DNA of 64,000 nucleotides. Source: Sparassis latifolia. Lineage: Eukaryota; Basidiomycota; Agaricomycetes; Polyporales; Sparassidaceae. How positions within the stretch are numbered: position 1 is the stretch's first letter; each line of letters opens with the position of its first letter. The notes below the pieces were generated by a model. That model had not been told where the DNA came from. It saw only the letters and a program-made list of their open reading frames with translations, and did not search any database. A program made the position numbers and the translations under genes. Positions 45,530 to 55,958 of the stretch are shown one piece after another. The stretch covers positions 558,001 to 622,000 of the forward strand of contig CM031558.1 in NCBI GenBank assembly GCA_018466975.1, read 5' to 3'.

Positions 45530-48066
45530 ATGCTCGCACCACTTGGCCCCTCGCCGCCTCCAGCGACCGCTGGAATCAGCTTGAACGACTGCAAAACCAC
45601 TGTCAAAGTCAGAAATCGCGCCTTCATGGGCCATCCCTCCGCCTTCAAGTCCATCACAATCGAAGTGACGAGTCCGGATCGCAAGAAGGTGGCCTCGATT
45701 TTGCCTATCAGATCAACCGCGCAGTGTGCGACGACGGTGACTTCTTGTGTATCATGGACGCCGATAGTGACGAGCTGGCCACGCTCTCGCGTGTCTTGTT
45801 CGATAAGTACGGCGAAGTGAGGCCTTGGCTCGTGGAGGACGAACTTTTCAAAGGTACGGGATGCTGGGGACGGGAACTGAGCAGGGGCAAGCTCGTCTAC
45901 GTCCAAATAGTGTATGTCAGCGATGAGTCGGTCAGTAACGCGCATACAGCCACTGCTATGAGGCTTATGAGTTCGTACTGAATATGTCTTCCGTAGATGC
46001 GAGGTCAAGGGCTTGGCTCTTTTCGCATTGCAATCTCTCCTAAATTCAGAACACGTTACGGAGAATGACTTTGTTATCTCCTGGCCGACTCCCGATCCAC
46101 CCCGCTACGACAAAGTGAGGAGCACCGAGCAGTATGAGGCTGAAATGCACCGAGCTGTGTCGTTCTACCAGAAGGTAGGCGTTATTGTGTGTTTGTTGAT
46201 GTAGAACAACAGCTCAAATTGCTGCGCTGCTATGAAGAACGGTTTCAGGAGAATAGGCCTGACCCAATTCCTGGCGTACTCACCCAGACTCGATCATCCA
46301 TCTCACAACATTTCCCCTTCGAACGACGCCAAATTCCTGCAACCCGTGTGGAGTTGTCTGCCAAAGAAGACCTTCTGGCACATACATTGAGCTTGGCCTG
46401 GGCTACGCTTGAGGTTTCGTGGAAGAACAAGAATCGTGACATCCAGGAATATACAGCGAACTACCCGCTCCATGACCAGATTTGCCGAATCAATGGTGAC
46501 GGAATCGAGCAGATCATCCGTGCCGCGTTCTTGCAGGATCAAACATCCATCACACAGAAGGATAACAAAGGATTCACGCCCCTGCATCGCGCTGCCGAAT
46601 CTCTGAACGTCATAGCGACGAAGATCCTTCTCGAGCTCGGAGTACAGGAAGACCTATTGAGACGCGACAACACGGACTTGAAGACACCAATGATGCTGTG
46701 CACGGATCAGCTTAGAGTGTTCAAAGAGCTGCAGGAGATTAAGCAGGGTCGATGGGTTGGTCACGGAAGAGGTGGTTTACAGCGTCGAGGCGATGCTCAA
46801 GAGGGCCATGGGAAATTTTGCAGGCACCGACATAGAGTACATCCAACAGTACAAGTGGGGATGCACTTGCGGGAGATGCGCGGGTGGTTGGCTCTCTCCG
46901 AGAGTCCGTCAAGGACTTCGCGGTACGTATGTATGGTCTTCAGAATCATAAGGCGCTCACCGTGCTGGATAGAGTGCGCGGACTATCTCTATGACACTAT
47001 GCCATCAATGCAAGGTATGATGTTCGAGAACGGACAGGCGATTTCAGAACATGACATAGAGCTCGACCTGGCGCTGCCATATATCCCTCCGCGTCTGCGC
47101 CCAGGCATTTTCAAGACCTTCTTCTACTCTGGGTATCGTATTCTGTTCGGCGCTATCTCCCAGGTCATATGCGACATACAAGACAAGAGCCAGCCCATTG
47201 CAGAGGACATCCAGACGAACATTCAATTGAAGGTGGAAGGAGATCTCCCGTGGATCTATCACAACGAGTACGAGTACTTCGAGAAGAGATCGGTGGAATT
47301 CTACTTCAACAAGGGCGGTCAGATCGCGTACGCACTGGACTGTGTCCTTTACCAGTTGCCAAGTCATTTCGAGATGGAAGCCATAGACGAGGCGGAGGAT
47401 GCCTTGTCTGGGAGGTCATACGGAGATCAGGACGAATGGTTGATGAATAAGAAGGCCCTTCCGGTATGTGCGAACGATCGGGAGTTCGAGATGGTGAGGC
47501 ACCTCATGGGAGGACCCTGGATAATCCCCCCAAAGGTCGTCGCCAAAACCCCCCCAATTTACAAAAATCTGTCCAGCCCATTTTTGGCCGGTTTAGGGAG
47601 TTTTTTGTCCGGAAATAGCGACATCCTCGCTCTGGAGACGTCCATTTTAGGCAATTTGTGGCTATTTTTAGCCTTTTTCGGCCTTTTCCGGCAATTTTCC
47701 GGCGATTTTTGCCCCAGAACAGTTCCATGTCCGGATAGTACGACGGCTACATGGTCCTTAGGGGTCCATTTGTCCGGACATGACGACGGCGTGAGGTCGA
47801 TTTTCGCAAAAATCTGTCCGGATTTGGCGACGACCTTTGTGGGGATTATCCAGGGTCCTCTCATGGGTCTTGGTCGGATGGGCCCGTACCCTACGACCTC
47901 GACTGGCAGAGCCGGACCTGGGGGATTTGGATTTGGGAACATGTTTGATGACGACGAAACAGATGAAGACGAAGATGAGGATGAGGATACGGACGAGGAC
48001 GATATCGAGGAAGATGATGCAGACATGGACAACGGCGAGGACTGGAATGAAGAAGACGACGAATGA
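45530..48066 (+). CDS. Ankyrin-repeat protein with a coding MITE insertion
   Basis: Member of a basidiomycete family with an ankyrin repeat and a Cys motif. Start ATG at 45530 (context CCACCATGC). N-terminal blocks: DFAYQINRAVCDDGDFLCIM and KGLALFALQSLLNSEHVTEN. Then KNRD, an ankyrin repeat (KGFTPLHRAAESLNVIATK), the CTCGRCAGGWLSPR motif near 46861-46902, and a helical part ending with KALPVCANDREFEMVRHLMG. The C-terminus is Gly-rich, then strongly acidic (about 47950-48066). Exon borders are hard. An intron at about 45607-45671 keeps the frame. The intron near 46175 would be only about 38 bases. Near 46745 the frame changes by one without a good intron. Bases 47511-47859 are a transposon inserted in frame. 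Confidence 0.65.
47511..47859. mobile_element. 349-bp MITE inserted in frame in the ankyrin gene
   Basis: The terminal inverted repeats are about 37 bases with one mismatch: AGGACCCTGGATAATCCCC at the left and its reverse complement GGGGATTATCCAGGGTCCT at the right. An exact 8-bp target duplication CTCATGGG lies at 47503-47510 and 47860-47867. The net insertion of 357 bp is 119 codons and leaves the host frame open. The interior repeats TGTCCGG (about 47608, 47730, 47773, 47814). The 8-bp duplication fits hAT or a related superfamily. Same end and interior motifs as the MITE at 15801-18924. Confidence 0.93.
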
Positions 48067-48399
48067 AGCATGCGTTGAGCAATTGGCCGTTTCTTGTCCT
48101 GCGAGGAGAGTTTTTCCATGCATTTTTCCCACTCATTCACGGTGCTTTTCTGCATGGCTGTAACCTTCAAGGCTTCGGTGTGGCATCATATGTCGAGACG
48201 AGCACGCCCACTTTTCTCGGTCATCGACGATTTGTCATGCAATCTGAACATAACGAATATCGACAAACCTTACGCGTGAGCAGAAACTTTTCCTAAAGAA
48301 TATTTGTACAGCTCATCTTAGACATACAGTACATTGTACAAAAGTGAACAAGGTCTGGTGCGTTATGGACTCCCCGTAGCTCCCCGTGGCCTCTGTTTG
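48067..48399. other. Convergent intergenic stretch
   Basis: 3' flanks of two converging genes. Nothing else seen. Confidence 0.5.
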
Positions 48400-49017
48400 T
48401 TAATCACTTTCCGTCTTCTGGATATCCGCTCCCCGAGCTCCAACCTCCTGCAAAAGACTACTGTAATCCACGAAGTCAGTCCCGCTCTCCCTGCAGACAC
48501 TGCCACATCTGTCCTGCACAACTCTGAGGTGTTCGTTAGCCTTGCGCACACCTTCCTTGGCTACGCGTAGTCGTTTTTTGTATAGGCCCATCTGGATCTG
48601 GCACCTTTGCAGCGCGAGCGTTGCAGCATGCTGATGTGCCATCGCCTTAATGCTGTCCTTGTGGGCCTGTACGAGCTCGCGGACATGCTCAGGATCGCCC
48701 TCCTGAACCTCGATCTTCAAATACCGAAATCAGAACATATCTGTGACAGGTGCGCATTGACATACCTCCGAGGGATGTTGGTTTGCCTGGTGTGGGAGCG
48801 CAGCAGCTCGAGAAGCAGCTGATGGCCCATTGATTGGCGCAGTCGGCTGCTGACTGGGAGTTGCCAAGTTTAGTCCATAGATGGGTACACTGGATGGCAG
48901 CGAAGTAAATGTCATCAGCAGAGCACTGGATGGAACAGTTCTGTGAACGAACGTCTGAGGGTTGGCATGGGTCATATGAGCATAGTAGGATGTGGGTTGG
49001 TTTGTGAGGTTCGACAT
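48400..49017 (-). CDS. Coiled-coil hypothetical protein
   Basis: Two exons on the minus strand, 49017-48766 and 48714-48400, with a 51-base intron (GTATGT...TTGAAG), encode 188 residues. The N-terminal half is rich in Ser, Thr, Pro, Ala and Gln (MSNLTNQPTSYYAHMTHANP). The second exon is a charged helix (EHVRELVQAHKDSIKAMAHQ, LRVAKEGVRKANEHLRVVQD), a probable coiled coil. A TATA-like ATATATAA at 49099-49106 lies about 80 bases before the ATG. Family not recognised. Confidence 0.6.
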
Positions 49018-49554
49018 GATTTGGGGGCAGCTATAGGAAAGAGGTGTTGCGTGCGGGGGGCGGGAGCAGGATGGGCTAGCAGAAATGCTGCCATCTGGTT
49101 ATATATGTAAGTCTGTTCAAGAGAGCACGGTGGACTTTGATCTGATCGTCATCGTAGACTCTGTGAGTCTCTGGTACTCTCTTGAAGCTCTAGTACTCTC
49201 TTGACGCTCTGGTACTCTCTTGAAGCTCTGTTCCCGTGTGAAATTAGTTCCCGTGTGAATTCGAAGGACGGCCGTCTACTACGCGGTACGTTGGCGCTCT
49301 GCGCAGTTCTGACTATCGGTGCTCGTTCTGACCTGTGACCTCTTCTTGTTGCGGCAAGAGCTTTCCTGTCCAATGGCTCTACACTGATTGCGAGCCGTCT
49401 GCATAAACATAGTCTACCCCAAGAACATTTCCTAGAGCACCTTAGGAAGCAGTTTCACCAGATCTATCATTGCAGAGCGTGCGTCCTCGCCATCGCCGTC
49501 GCGCCATTCTACGTGTCGTAATACATGATTCTGTATCGTCTCGCCTCAATGCCG
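49018..49554. other. Intergenic stretch with short tandem repeats
   Basis: At 49173-49229 three units of about 19-20 bases, GGTACTCTCTTGAAGCTCT (the second with GACGCT), follow each other. Two copies of TTCCCGTGTGAA follow at about 49230-49258. No gene. Confidence 0.6.
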
Positions 49555-51785
49555 TCATGCCATGACCACCTCCACGTCCTCCTGCATGCTCTTTTTCTCC
49601 ACGTCCCCCAACACGCTCTTCCTCTCCACCTCGCTCTCGCCCTCGTCGTCGTCCTCGTGCAGGATCGCCGCGTCCACATACGTCTCCTCCGCCGGGAACA
49701 GCACCGACGCGACGTAGTACACCGCTGACGCCGTCGTGAACTGCAACACACCATCAGCCGCATCCGGACCAACGAGGGATCAGGGCACTTACGCCAAAGA
49801 TCCACGCAAAGTCGAAGATCTTCGTCGCGCCCCCGACGGGCACCTTGGTGTTGATTGAGTGGATCAGCCCGGGCAAGTTCGGCGGCACGGAGCACACGAT
49901 CGCCAATACCGCGCGCCAGTTCTGCGGGTGCAAACGCCGGGAGAGATGAGGGACGCGTCACGTTAGTGATCTGAACCGGGGACGCACAAAGCCAAAGGTG
50001 TAGCGGTACCGCCCGTGCGGGCGGTACATGGACGGCACGTCGACGCGACCCTTATGGAGGAGCCAGTACTGCCGGGTGCCGAGTCAGAATGAGACTGCCT
50101 GAGGAAGGATGTACGCACGTCTGTGACCATGATCCCGGCGAAGGGCCCGAGAAAGACCGTGTATCCGTTCATGAATGATAGGAACCCAGACGCGCTAACA
50201 TCGCCACCCCATCAGTTTCCGCACCCCCTCCTTTGCCAAACACACGCGGACGCGAACGCACCTCGCGAGGATCTCCCACGGGCATAGCGCCCACCCGCCG
50301 AGGATCGCGCAGAGCACCTGCCCGCGGCGGATGTTAATGTACCGTGGGAGTAGTACGGTCATGTCGTTCGCGGCCGACAGGGAGTTCGCAGAGATGTTCG
50401 TACCGATCGTCGCGAGCACGAACGAAGCGGACGCGAAGAATGCCCCAGCGCGGTTGTCCCAGTGGTCGATGAGCAGAAGCGGGTCCCAGAGCACCTGCCC
50501 GTACAGCAGGATGCCCGCGCTCGTCACCGCCATCCCGATGAACCCGACGAAGGTGAACGCGATTGGGATGATGATTAGTTGCACATATTGCCTGCCGGGA
50601 ACTGGAATTGAGCGGCGGTCGGGAGTGGGAGTAAGGGTGCTTACGCTCGCTCGTCCTTGGCATATCTCTGAGCAAGCGCGGGGATCAGAATCAGGAGAGG
50701 CAAGTCCTATTGGCGTTAGGACTCACAGTGAAATCAGGGATGTTCACTGCCAGAGTGGAGTAAATGCCGAGTGCACTATTTAGTGCGCTAAGCCATGCCC
50801 AGGAAAGGTCGCTCCCAGAAAGTGTCGACTTCTGCGAGAACAGCCCCTCACTCGCAGGCACTTTCACGAACGCCCAGATGAGTATCGCGATCCACGCGGG
50901 GAGCACGATGATCGCCCGGGCGACGAAGACCCAGCGGATCTTTTGTGGAGAGAGGAGCATGAATGGGAACTAGTGGAGTCTGTCATTCTGTGCAGCGCGA
51001 GCGATGCAGAGAGCATACTTGGAAGAGCCAGTAGAGGAAGTAGCACATGATCCCTGCCAGAAGGTGAGAATGCACTGTCTTTATAACAGAGGGAAAACAC
51101 TCACCAGACGTCGTGATGTTCGCGCTCTTCGGAAGATGGTTCGGGAGGTGCGCAAGCGAGGGCCAGATCGCCTTCAACATCTCCACCTACCATTAGTACC
51201 CGCCAGCCAGCCAGAGAAACAGTCCGACCGACCTGATATACGCACTGTGAGCCTGTGTATGTCTGGATGCCGAACCAGAAGAGCGAGAGCACGACACGGC
51301 TGATGACACTGAAGTAGCTGAACCAGAATCCGAACGACGAGCGGTTGAGCACAGGGAAGCTGACGTGCAGGCGCGCGCCGATCGTCCCGTTCAGCACCAT
51401 TACGCTCGCGATGATGCAGTGCCCTACCGCGATCGCGGGGAGTGCCTGTCGCCTGCTCGGGCGTGCATCAATGGCTCTATCACAGCACTCGAGTGGGGGC
51501 AAGGGGGCGGCGCACCATGAGAGGCCGAGCGTGAGCATACTCGAGGCGAGCTCCCACACTGCGACGTTGGTCGCGTCGGAGATCCAGTACGCGATGTAGT
51601 TGAGCGTCGTCCACGTCCGCTGTGCGGCCGGGACAGGTTCAAGACGGTGAACACAGGGAGATAGCGATCATGCTCACGAGGTGCGGTGGGACGGGGTCCA
51701 TGTCCTTGTTCGACCAGCGCGCGTTGGGCGCGAACGTCGACGGTTCCGGCTCGAGGACCCATCCTGACAGGTGCAGGTACTTCAT
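49555..51785 (-). CDS. NCS1-family nucleobase/allantoin permease
   Basis: Plasma-membrane, proton-coupled transporter of the Fur/Dal4 type, expected to import uracil, allantoin, uridine or a related compound. Many short exons on the minus strand join in one frame, from the ATG at 51785 (MKYLHLSGWVLEPEPSTF) to 49555. Family blocks: NARWSNKDMDPVPP, TLNYIAYWISDATNVAVWE, SFPVLNRSSFGFWFSYFSVI, FWFGIQTYTGSQCVY, HLPNHLPKSANIT, NSALGIYSTLAVNIPDFT, ATIGTNISANSLSAANDM, PRYINIRRGQ and NWRAVLAIVCSVPPNLPGL. About a dozen membrane segments are expected. The C-terminal tail is acidic. The substrate cannot be told from sequence by eye. Confidence 0.85.
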
Positions 51786-52404
51786 CGTGCTCGGCAGCAG
51801 AGAACGAGAAGCGAAAGAGGAAGAAGAGGTAGAACGCGGCTGCGAGAGCGCTCCCTACGCCCATGCCTGCGAACATTTTATCTATCTCACTTTCTTCTGC
51901 CAGTGCAGAAATTTGATGACGATAAGCTTCAGCTTCAGGGCCCTGCTCTGAATTGGCGCGATAAGGCGGCGCCAAAAATCGAGGCGTGAAATTGTTTGCC
52001 GAACCTGCGAGTGCGGATTAGGCAGGTGTCGTGGTTTGTGCGGTGCGCCGCGCGACCCCACGGGCCACAAGCAGGCACACCCCGCAAGATCTCTGTGGTA
52101 CATGTCCGGCAGAAGACATATGTACGTCGAACTCAATCAGATGCATACGCATCCTATCCATACATCCTGCAAGTCACAGTATGCGGCGACGTCTTGCCGA
52201 AGACTCAGCATGTTATCAGCACGAAACGGAAGCACAGATATGATAAGAGACAATCTATGCAGATACCAAGAGATACCAGGTTTCGCATGTTTTAGTAAGA
52301 CAGTAATCTTTCTTTCTCACAGATACCGTCTTTCTATCCCTCGATTATAACCCAAGCAGTCAACCTAGTAAAGAAAATATACGCGCACGCGCGGCAGGAA
52401 CAAT
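51786..52404. other. Intergenic stretch
   Basis: Promoter region of the permease and 3' flank of the SDR gene. Nothing else recognised. Confidence 0.5.
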
Positions 52405-53515
52405 CTACAGCGATGCGCCGCCGCACGTCTTAATCGTCTGCCCGGTGATGTACTCTGCCTCTTCGGATGCCAAAAACGATACTAGCTTCGCGACGTCCTC
52501 GGGCTCCTGGATGCGCCCCAGCTTCACGGACTCCTTCACACGCCTCGCCTTGGCCTCGCCGAGTGAGATGTTTTCCTGCAACACGGGGCATCATAGCATA
52601 GCACAAGAAAAGGGGAGGCAATGTTAGGGAACGTGATCAAGAAGGGCAAGGAGAACCACTGACTATCCTGGCGAGCTCGCGGTCAATGTGGTCCCACATG
52701 GGCGTGTCGACAATCCCGGGGGCATACGCTGGTCAGGTCGAGGTGAGGGAAGCCTATAAGTGACGCGACGCGCCTGCTCACCGTTCACTCTGATGCCGTA
52801 CTCGGCCCACTCCTTCGCTGACGCTTCGGTGAAGCCGCGTACGGCGAATTTGGTCGCGCCGTACGGCCCGAGGTTCTCTGCGACGCTCAGATGAGGAGCG
52901 AGAAAGGCGGATGTGAGAGAGACGTGCCTGCGGTACGGTACGAGGCGATGGAGCCAGCGCCAATGATGCGCCCGCCGAAGCCTTGCTTCACCATTTGCTT
53001 GGCAGCGAAGATGTGGGTGTTCATGAGCCCGAGCAAGTTAATCCGCACTTCGTTCTCGATGAATCTACGATGCGCAGGTATCAGCGAGGACGGCAAATAC
53101 AGCAGTTCATGCGTACTCGGGCGTGCACTCTAGGAGCGGCTTCACCTGCGTGACGCCCGCGTTTGCGACGCTGACGAAGAGCGTAGGACCCAGCTTCTCG
53201 ATCGTCTCTGCGATCGCAGCCTCGATCTGCGTTGGGACGCGTACGTCTGCGCTCGCATGAGCACAAACGTTCGTCCTCGGACGAACACGCATCGCACTCG
53301 CCTGCATACACACTGACGGCCTTTCTGCCGTAGGCCTCGATCTCCTTGATGACCGCGTCGACCTTCTCCTTCGCGGGCGGGATGTCCGCGATGGAGATGT
53401 CGTACCCGTCCCGGGCCAGGCGGAGCGCGATCGCGCGCCCGATGCCCTGCCCGCCGCCGGTGACGAACGCGGTGCGCCCGAGGGACGGCTTCACGGGGGA
53501 CAACTCTTGTGACAT
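52405..53515 (-). CDS. Short-chain dehydrogenase/reductase, acetoin-reductase-like
   Basis: NAD(P)H-dependent oxidoreductase with a Rossmann fold, cytosolic. Several exons on the minus strand run from the ATG at 53515 to the stop at 52405. The cofactor site is [23 protein letters not shown] is in [14 protein letters not shown]. The catalytic Ser is in [11 protein letters not shown], and the Tyr-x3-Lys pair in [20 protein letters not shown]. The block after it, [14 protein letters not shown], and the end [17 protein letters not shown] resemble diacetyl/acetoin reductases. The true substrate is not certain. It is a tail-to-head neighbour of the permease on the same strand, with no evidence of joint function. 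Confidence 0.85.
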
Positions 53516-53632
53516 AGCACCAAGTTGCTGCCGTAACGCGACTGTACGAATCTTTTAAAGGTGAGGGAAACAGAAATCGTGGAAACGATGAGTGCCATCC
53601 TCACGGACACGCTATAAGCTTCGAGGGCAAGG

Positions 53633-54028
53633 CTAGTTAGCCCATGCGGGGCGACACCGGGCCGTCGGAGGTATCACGAGGGCGTGCTGCAAGAACCACC
53701 GGGGTGATGTGCGTGAAGACGGTGCTTCTGACTCGCCTGGCGAATTGAGGGAGCATGCACGATATCGATTTGATATGGCACAGTCAGGGGAGAGCGTGTA
53801 GCCTTGGATTCCGACATGAGCCTGGACATCAGTGGTCCAGTTCTCGAGATGAAAAGCTGAAATGTGGGTGACGAAGTGTAATGAGTGAACGACAGGGGAC
53901 GGCAGCCAGCATACTGATCTGACGCAGTATCCGACTATCCGTTCAACATCGTACTGAATTGGCACAGGATCGTCCAGAAACATCTCATTTCCGGTCATCC
54001 ACGTCAAATTATTTGTGTTGTACTGCAT
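53633..54028 (-). CDS. Short hypothetical frame (doubtful)
   Basis: Open frame on the minus strand from the ATG at 54028 (MQYNTNNLTWMTGNEMFLDD). A GTATGC...TTTCAG intron of 57 bases would fit without changing the frame. No domain recognised. It may be a gene fragment next to the tRNA. Confidence 0.3.
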   Translation of the reverse strand: MQYNTNNLTWMTGNEMFLDDPVPIQYDVERIVGYCVRSVCWLPSPVVHSLHFVTHISAFHLENWTTDVQAHVGIQGYTLSPDCAISNRYRACSLNSPGESEAPSSRTSPRWFLQHALVIPPTARCRPAWAN

Positions 54029-54276
54029 AACATAATACTATCATGAAGCTCTACTTTGAGCATGTTCTGCGAAAATGTGAAGAGCTGTGGGAGTTTTCCC
54101 GAAGGAAATGGGGCATGCATCGCAGCATGGTATCACTGAATATACACACTTGCCGCAGGAGCAATTTTTGGTCACCTGGCAAAAATTACAAGAGAATATG
54201 CAAACAAATGCTTTGAATACAAAAATCTGATAGTTTATTGCACCACCATTAAGAGATACAATCTTAACACTGTTAA
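54029..54276. other. Upstream flank of the tRNA gene
   Basis: AT-rich sequence without gene. Composition changes here from the GC-richer gene region to an AT-richer block that continues to about 55900. Confidence 0.45.
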
Positions 54277-54355
54277 GGCGGAATGGCCGAGCGGTTAAGG
54301 CGCTAGAATCAGGATCTAGTTCGAAAGAGCGTGGGTTCGAGTCCCACTTCCGTCA
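54277..54355 (+). tRNA. tRNA-Leu (CAG)
   Basis: The acceptor stem GGCGGAA pairs with TTCCGTC (one G-U). The D arm carries the A box (TGGCCGAGCGG). The anticodon stem CTAGA/TCTAG encloses loop ATCAGGA with anticodon CAG. A long class II variable arm follows. The T arm GTGGG-TTCGAGT-CCCAC carries the B box. Discriminator A; no encoded CCA, as expected for a nuclear gene. No intron. Confidence 0.95.
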
Positions 54356-54373
54356 TTCTGTGTTATAGACAAG

Positions 54374-54379
54374 TTTTTT
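54374..54379 (+). terminator. RNA polymerase III terminator of tRNA-Leu
   Basis: Run of six T, 18 bases after the end of the tRNA. Confidence 0.8.
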
Positions 54380-55049
54380 CATGGCTGTGATCTTGAGCAG
54401 CATGTGTATGTTCACTCAGTTATTACTGCATGCAGAGGGTTGTACACTACAACCCCAATACCGATTCTTTTAGCAAGTACTATAGCTGTAAGGGTTGAGA
54501 CAAACTGCAAATCTCTTTGCAATTTAATTGTATTTGTTTACCTTTTCAAGGACATACTTTTAGAAGTTAAAAAAGTAAATGCCTTAGACATAAAAGAACT
54601 CAGCCACAAAGGTTTCTCTGTAGCTGAGAATGTAATAGCTTCAATGCAGGCCAGAGTGAAGGGTTCATCTGAGATAGCTGCTGTGTACCTGCAGATGTTT
54701 GAGGTGATTCTACATGTGTAAGACACTACAGGGAAGGAGAAGAGCAGGGAGATGAGGATAATTTGAAGTATGATACATCACATCAAATGGGGCTGACCAT
54801 AAATACACAAGGCTCATTGTGTCTGACAGACTGTAATCACAAGCATGTGTATTCAGTTGTATAGAGCATGTGTGTTAAGAGACACATACAGGGAAAGACA
54901 AGGTTCCAGAAGTTGTATCACCAGGTGAACTGTGAAGCAGAAAGGCCTCACTCATTCAGCAACATGGTCATGTTCTCCCTCATACTATGGAAGACAATGT
55001 CCCACAAGTTACACCACTGGGCAAACTGTGAACCAAGTAGTCCTCTATA
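54380..55049. other. AT-rich stretch, no recognised gene
   Basis: An open frame at 54404-54721 (105 codons) has no recognisable domain. Short phrases recur nearby: CCTCACTCAT...AGCAACATGGTC at 54946 and at 55593, and GTTCCAGAAGT at 54903 and at about 55188. This suggests old repeat material. Confidence 0.4.
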
Positions 55050-55423
55050 GTGTATGGCATGGGTATCGCCAACCCACATGGGTTATAAGTATGGGTATCT
55101 ATGGGTATGGGTGTGGGTCAGCAGTGAGTAACTCATGGAAACCCATGGGCCATCTTATGGGTTTGTTATAAAGATAGGGTTCCAGAAGTGTGGTGGTGGC
55201 ATAAATGTACAGTATTGATATTAGGTAATTCAAACCTGGTATCACATACAGCTCAGAAGACTCATCTTATCAATTCAAAAGCATGGCAGGTGATGGCACA
55301 AAGACTTGCATACTGCTATTATACTATGACTCCCACACTGCAACCCATTAGATACCCATGATGGGTCTTGACCCATAGATACTCATAGCTAACCCACACC
55401 CATGGAATACCCATGCCAGACAC
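55050..55423. mobile_element. MITE-like element with 12-bp target duplication
   Basis: The terminal inverted repeats are GTGTATGGCATGGGTAT (55050-55066) and ATACCCATGCCAGACAC (55407-55423), 16 of 17 matching. The flanks are an exact direct repeat TAGTCCTCTATA of 12 bp (55038-55049 and 55424-55435). The element is 374 bp and non-coding. Both ends are packed with GGGTAT / ATACCC copies, probable binding sites for a transposase. The long duplication is unusual: Mutator-like elements usually give 8-11 bp. Confidence 0.85.
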
Positions 55424-55435
55424 TAGTCCTCTATA

Positions 55436-55917
55436 AGCAACCTATATCCTCAGACTCACCAGGGCTGCAGTGGACTCAATATATAGCCAAAATTAAGCTA
55501 GATGGTGAGTGTAGGGGATTAAAAGCAACTTGCTTAGATAAGCAGTAAGCAATCCATAATGAGTAGTGGTTGTCAGAACCGACCCGTTACATCCTCACTC
55601 ATCTAGCAACATGGTCTTCCCCAAAGCCAATCTTGTCCTGCCACATCACACTCCAAACATATTGGCCAAGAGCACCCACCCATCACACTAACATTGGGAG
55701 TTGCAGGAAGAACAGAGGGACAGGCTGCTTCCAGCACAGCACCATTAAATGTCACTTATGGGCTCCAACTCATATCTGCAGTGTGCCTTGGCGAGATGAC
55801 ATCTTCTCATCACTCAGTGCCCCCCACACAGAGTGTCGCATCATATGTTGATGGAGAACATATTATTGGTCACAAGGAAGGGTGCAAGAACATCTGAGTG
55901 CTGAGTTGTGCACACCA
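55436..55917. other. AT-rich stretch, no recognised gene
   Basis: Nothing coding recognised. It ends where homology with the left arm of the large inverted duplication starts. Confidence 0.4.
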
Positions 55918-55958
55918 GACAGTATGACTTCTTGCGAACATAGGCGAGGACACCTGGA

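Noticed and set aside
47559..48170. Minus-strand frames over the end of the ankyrin gene
   Set aside because: Shadow of the acidic C-terminus and the MITE. No start context or domain.
55060..55415. GGGTAT repeats as an interstitial telomere
   Set aside because: They occur in both orientations within an element with TIRs and a target duplication, so they are subterminal repeats of a transposon.
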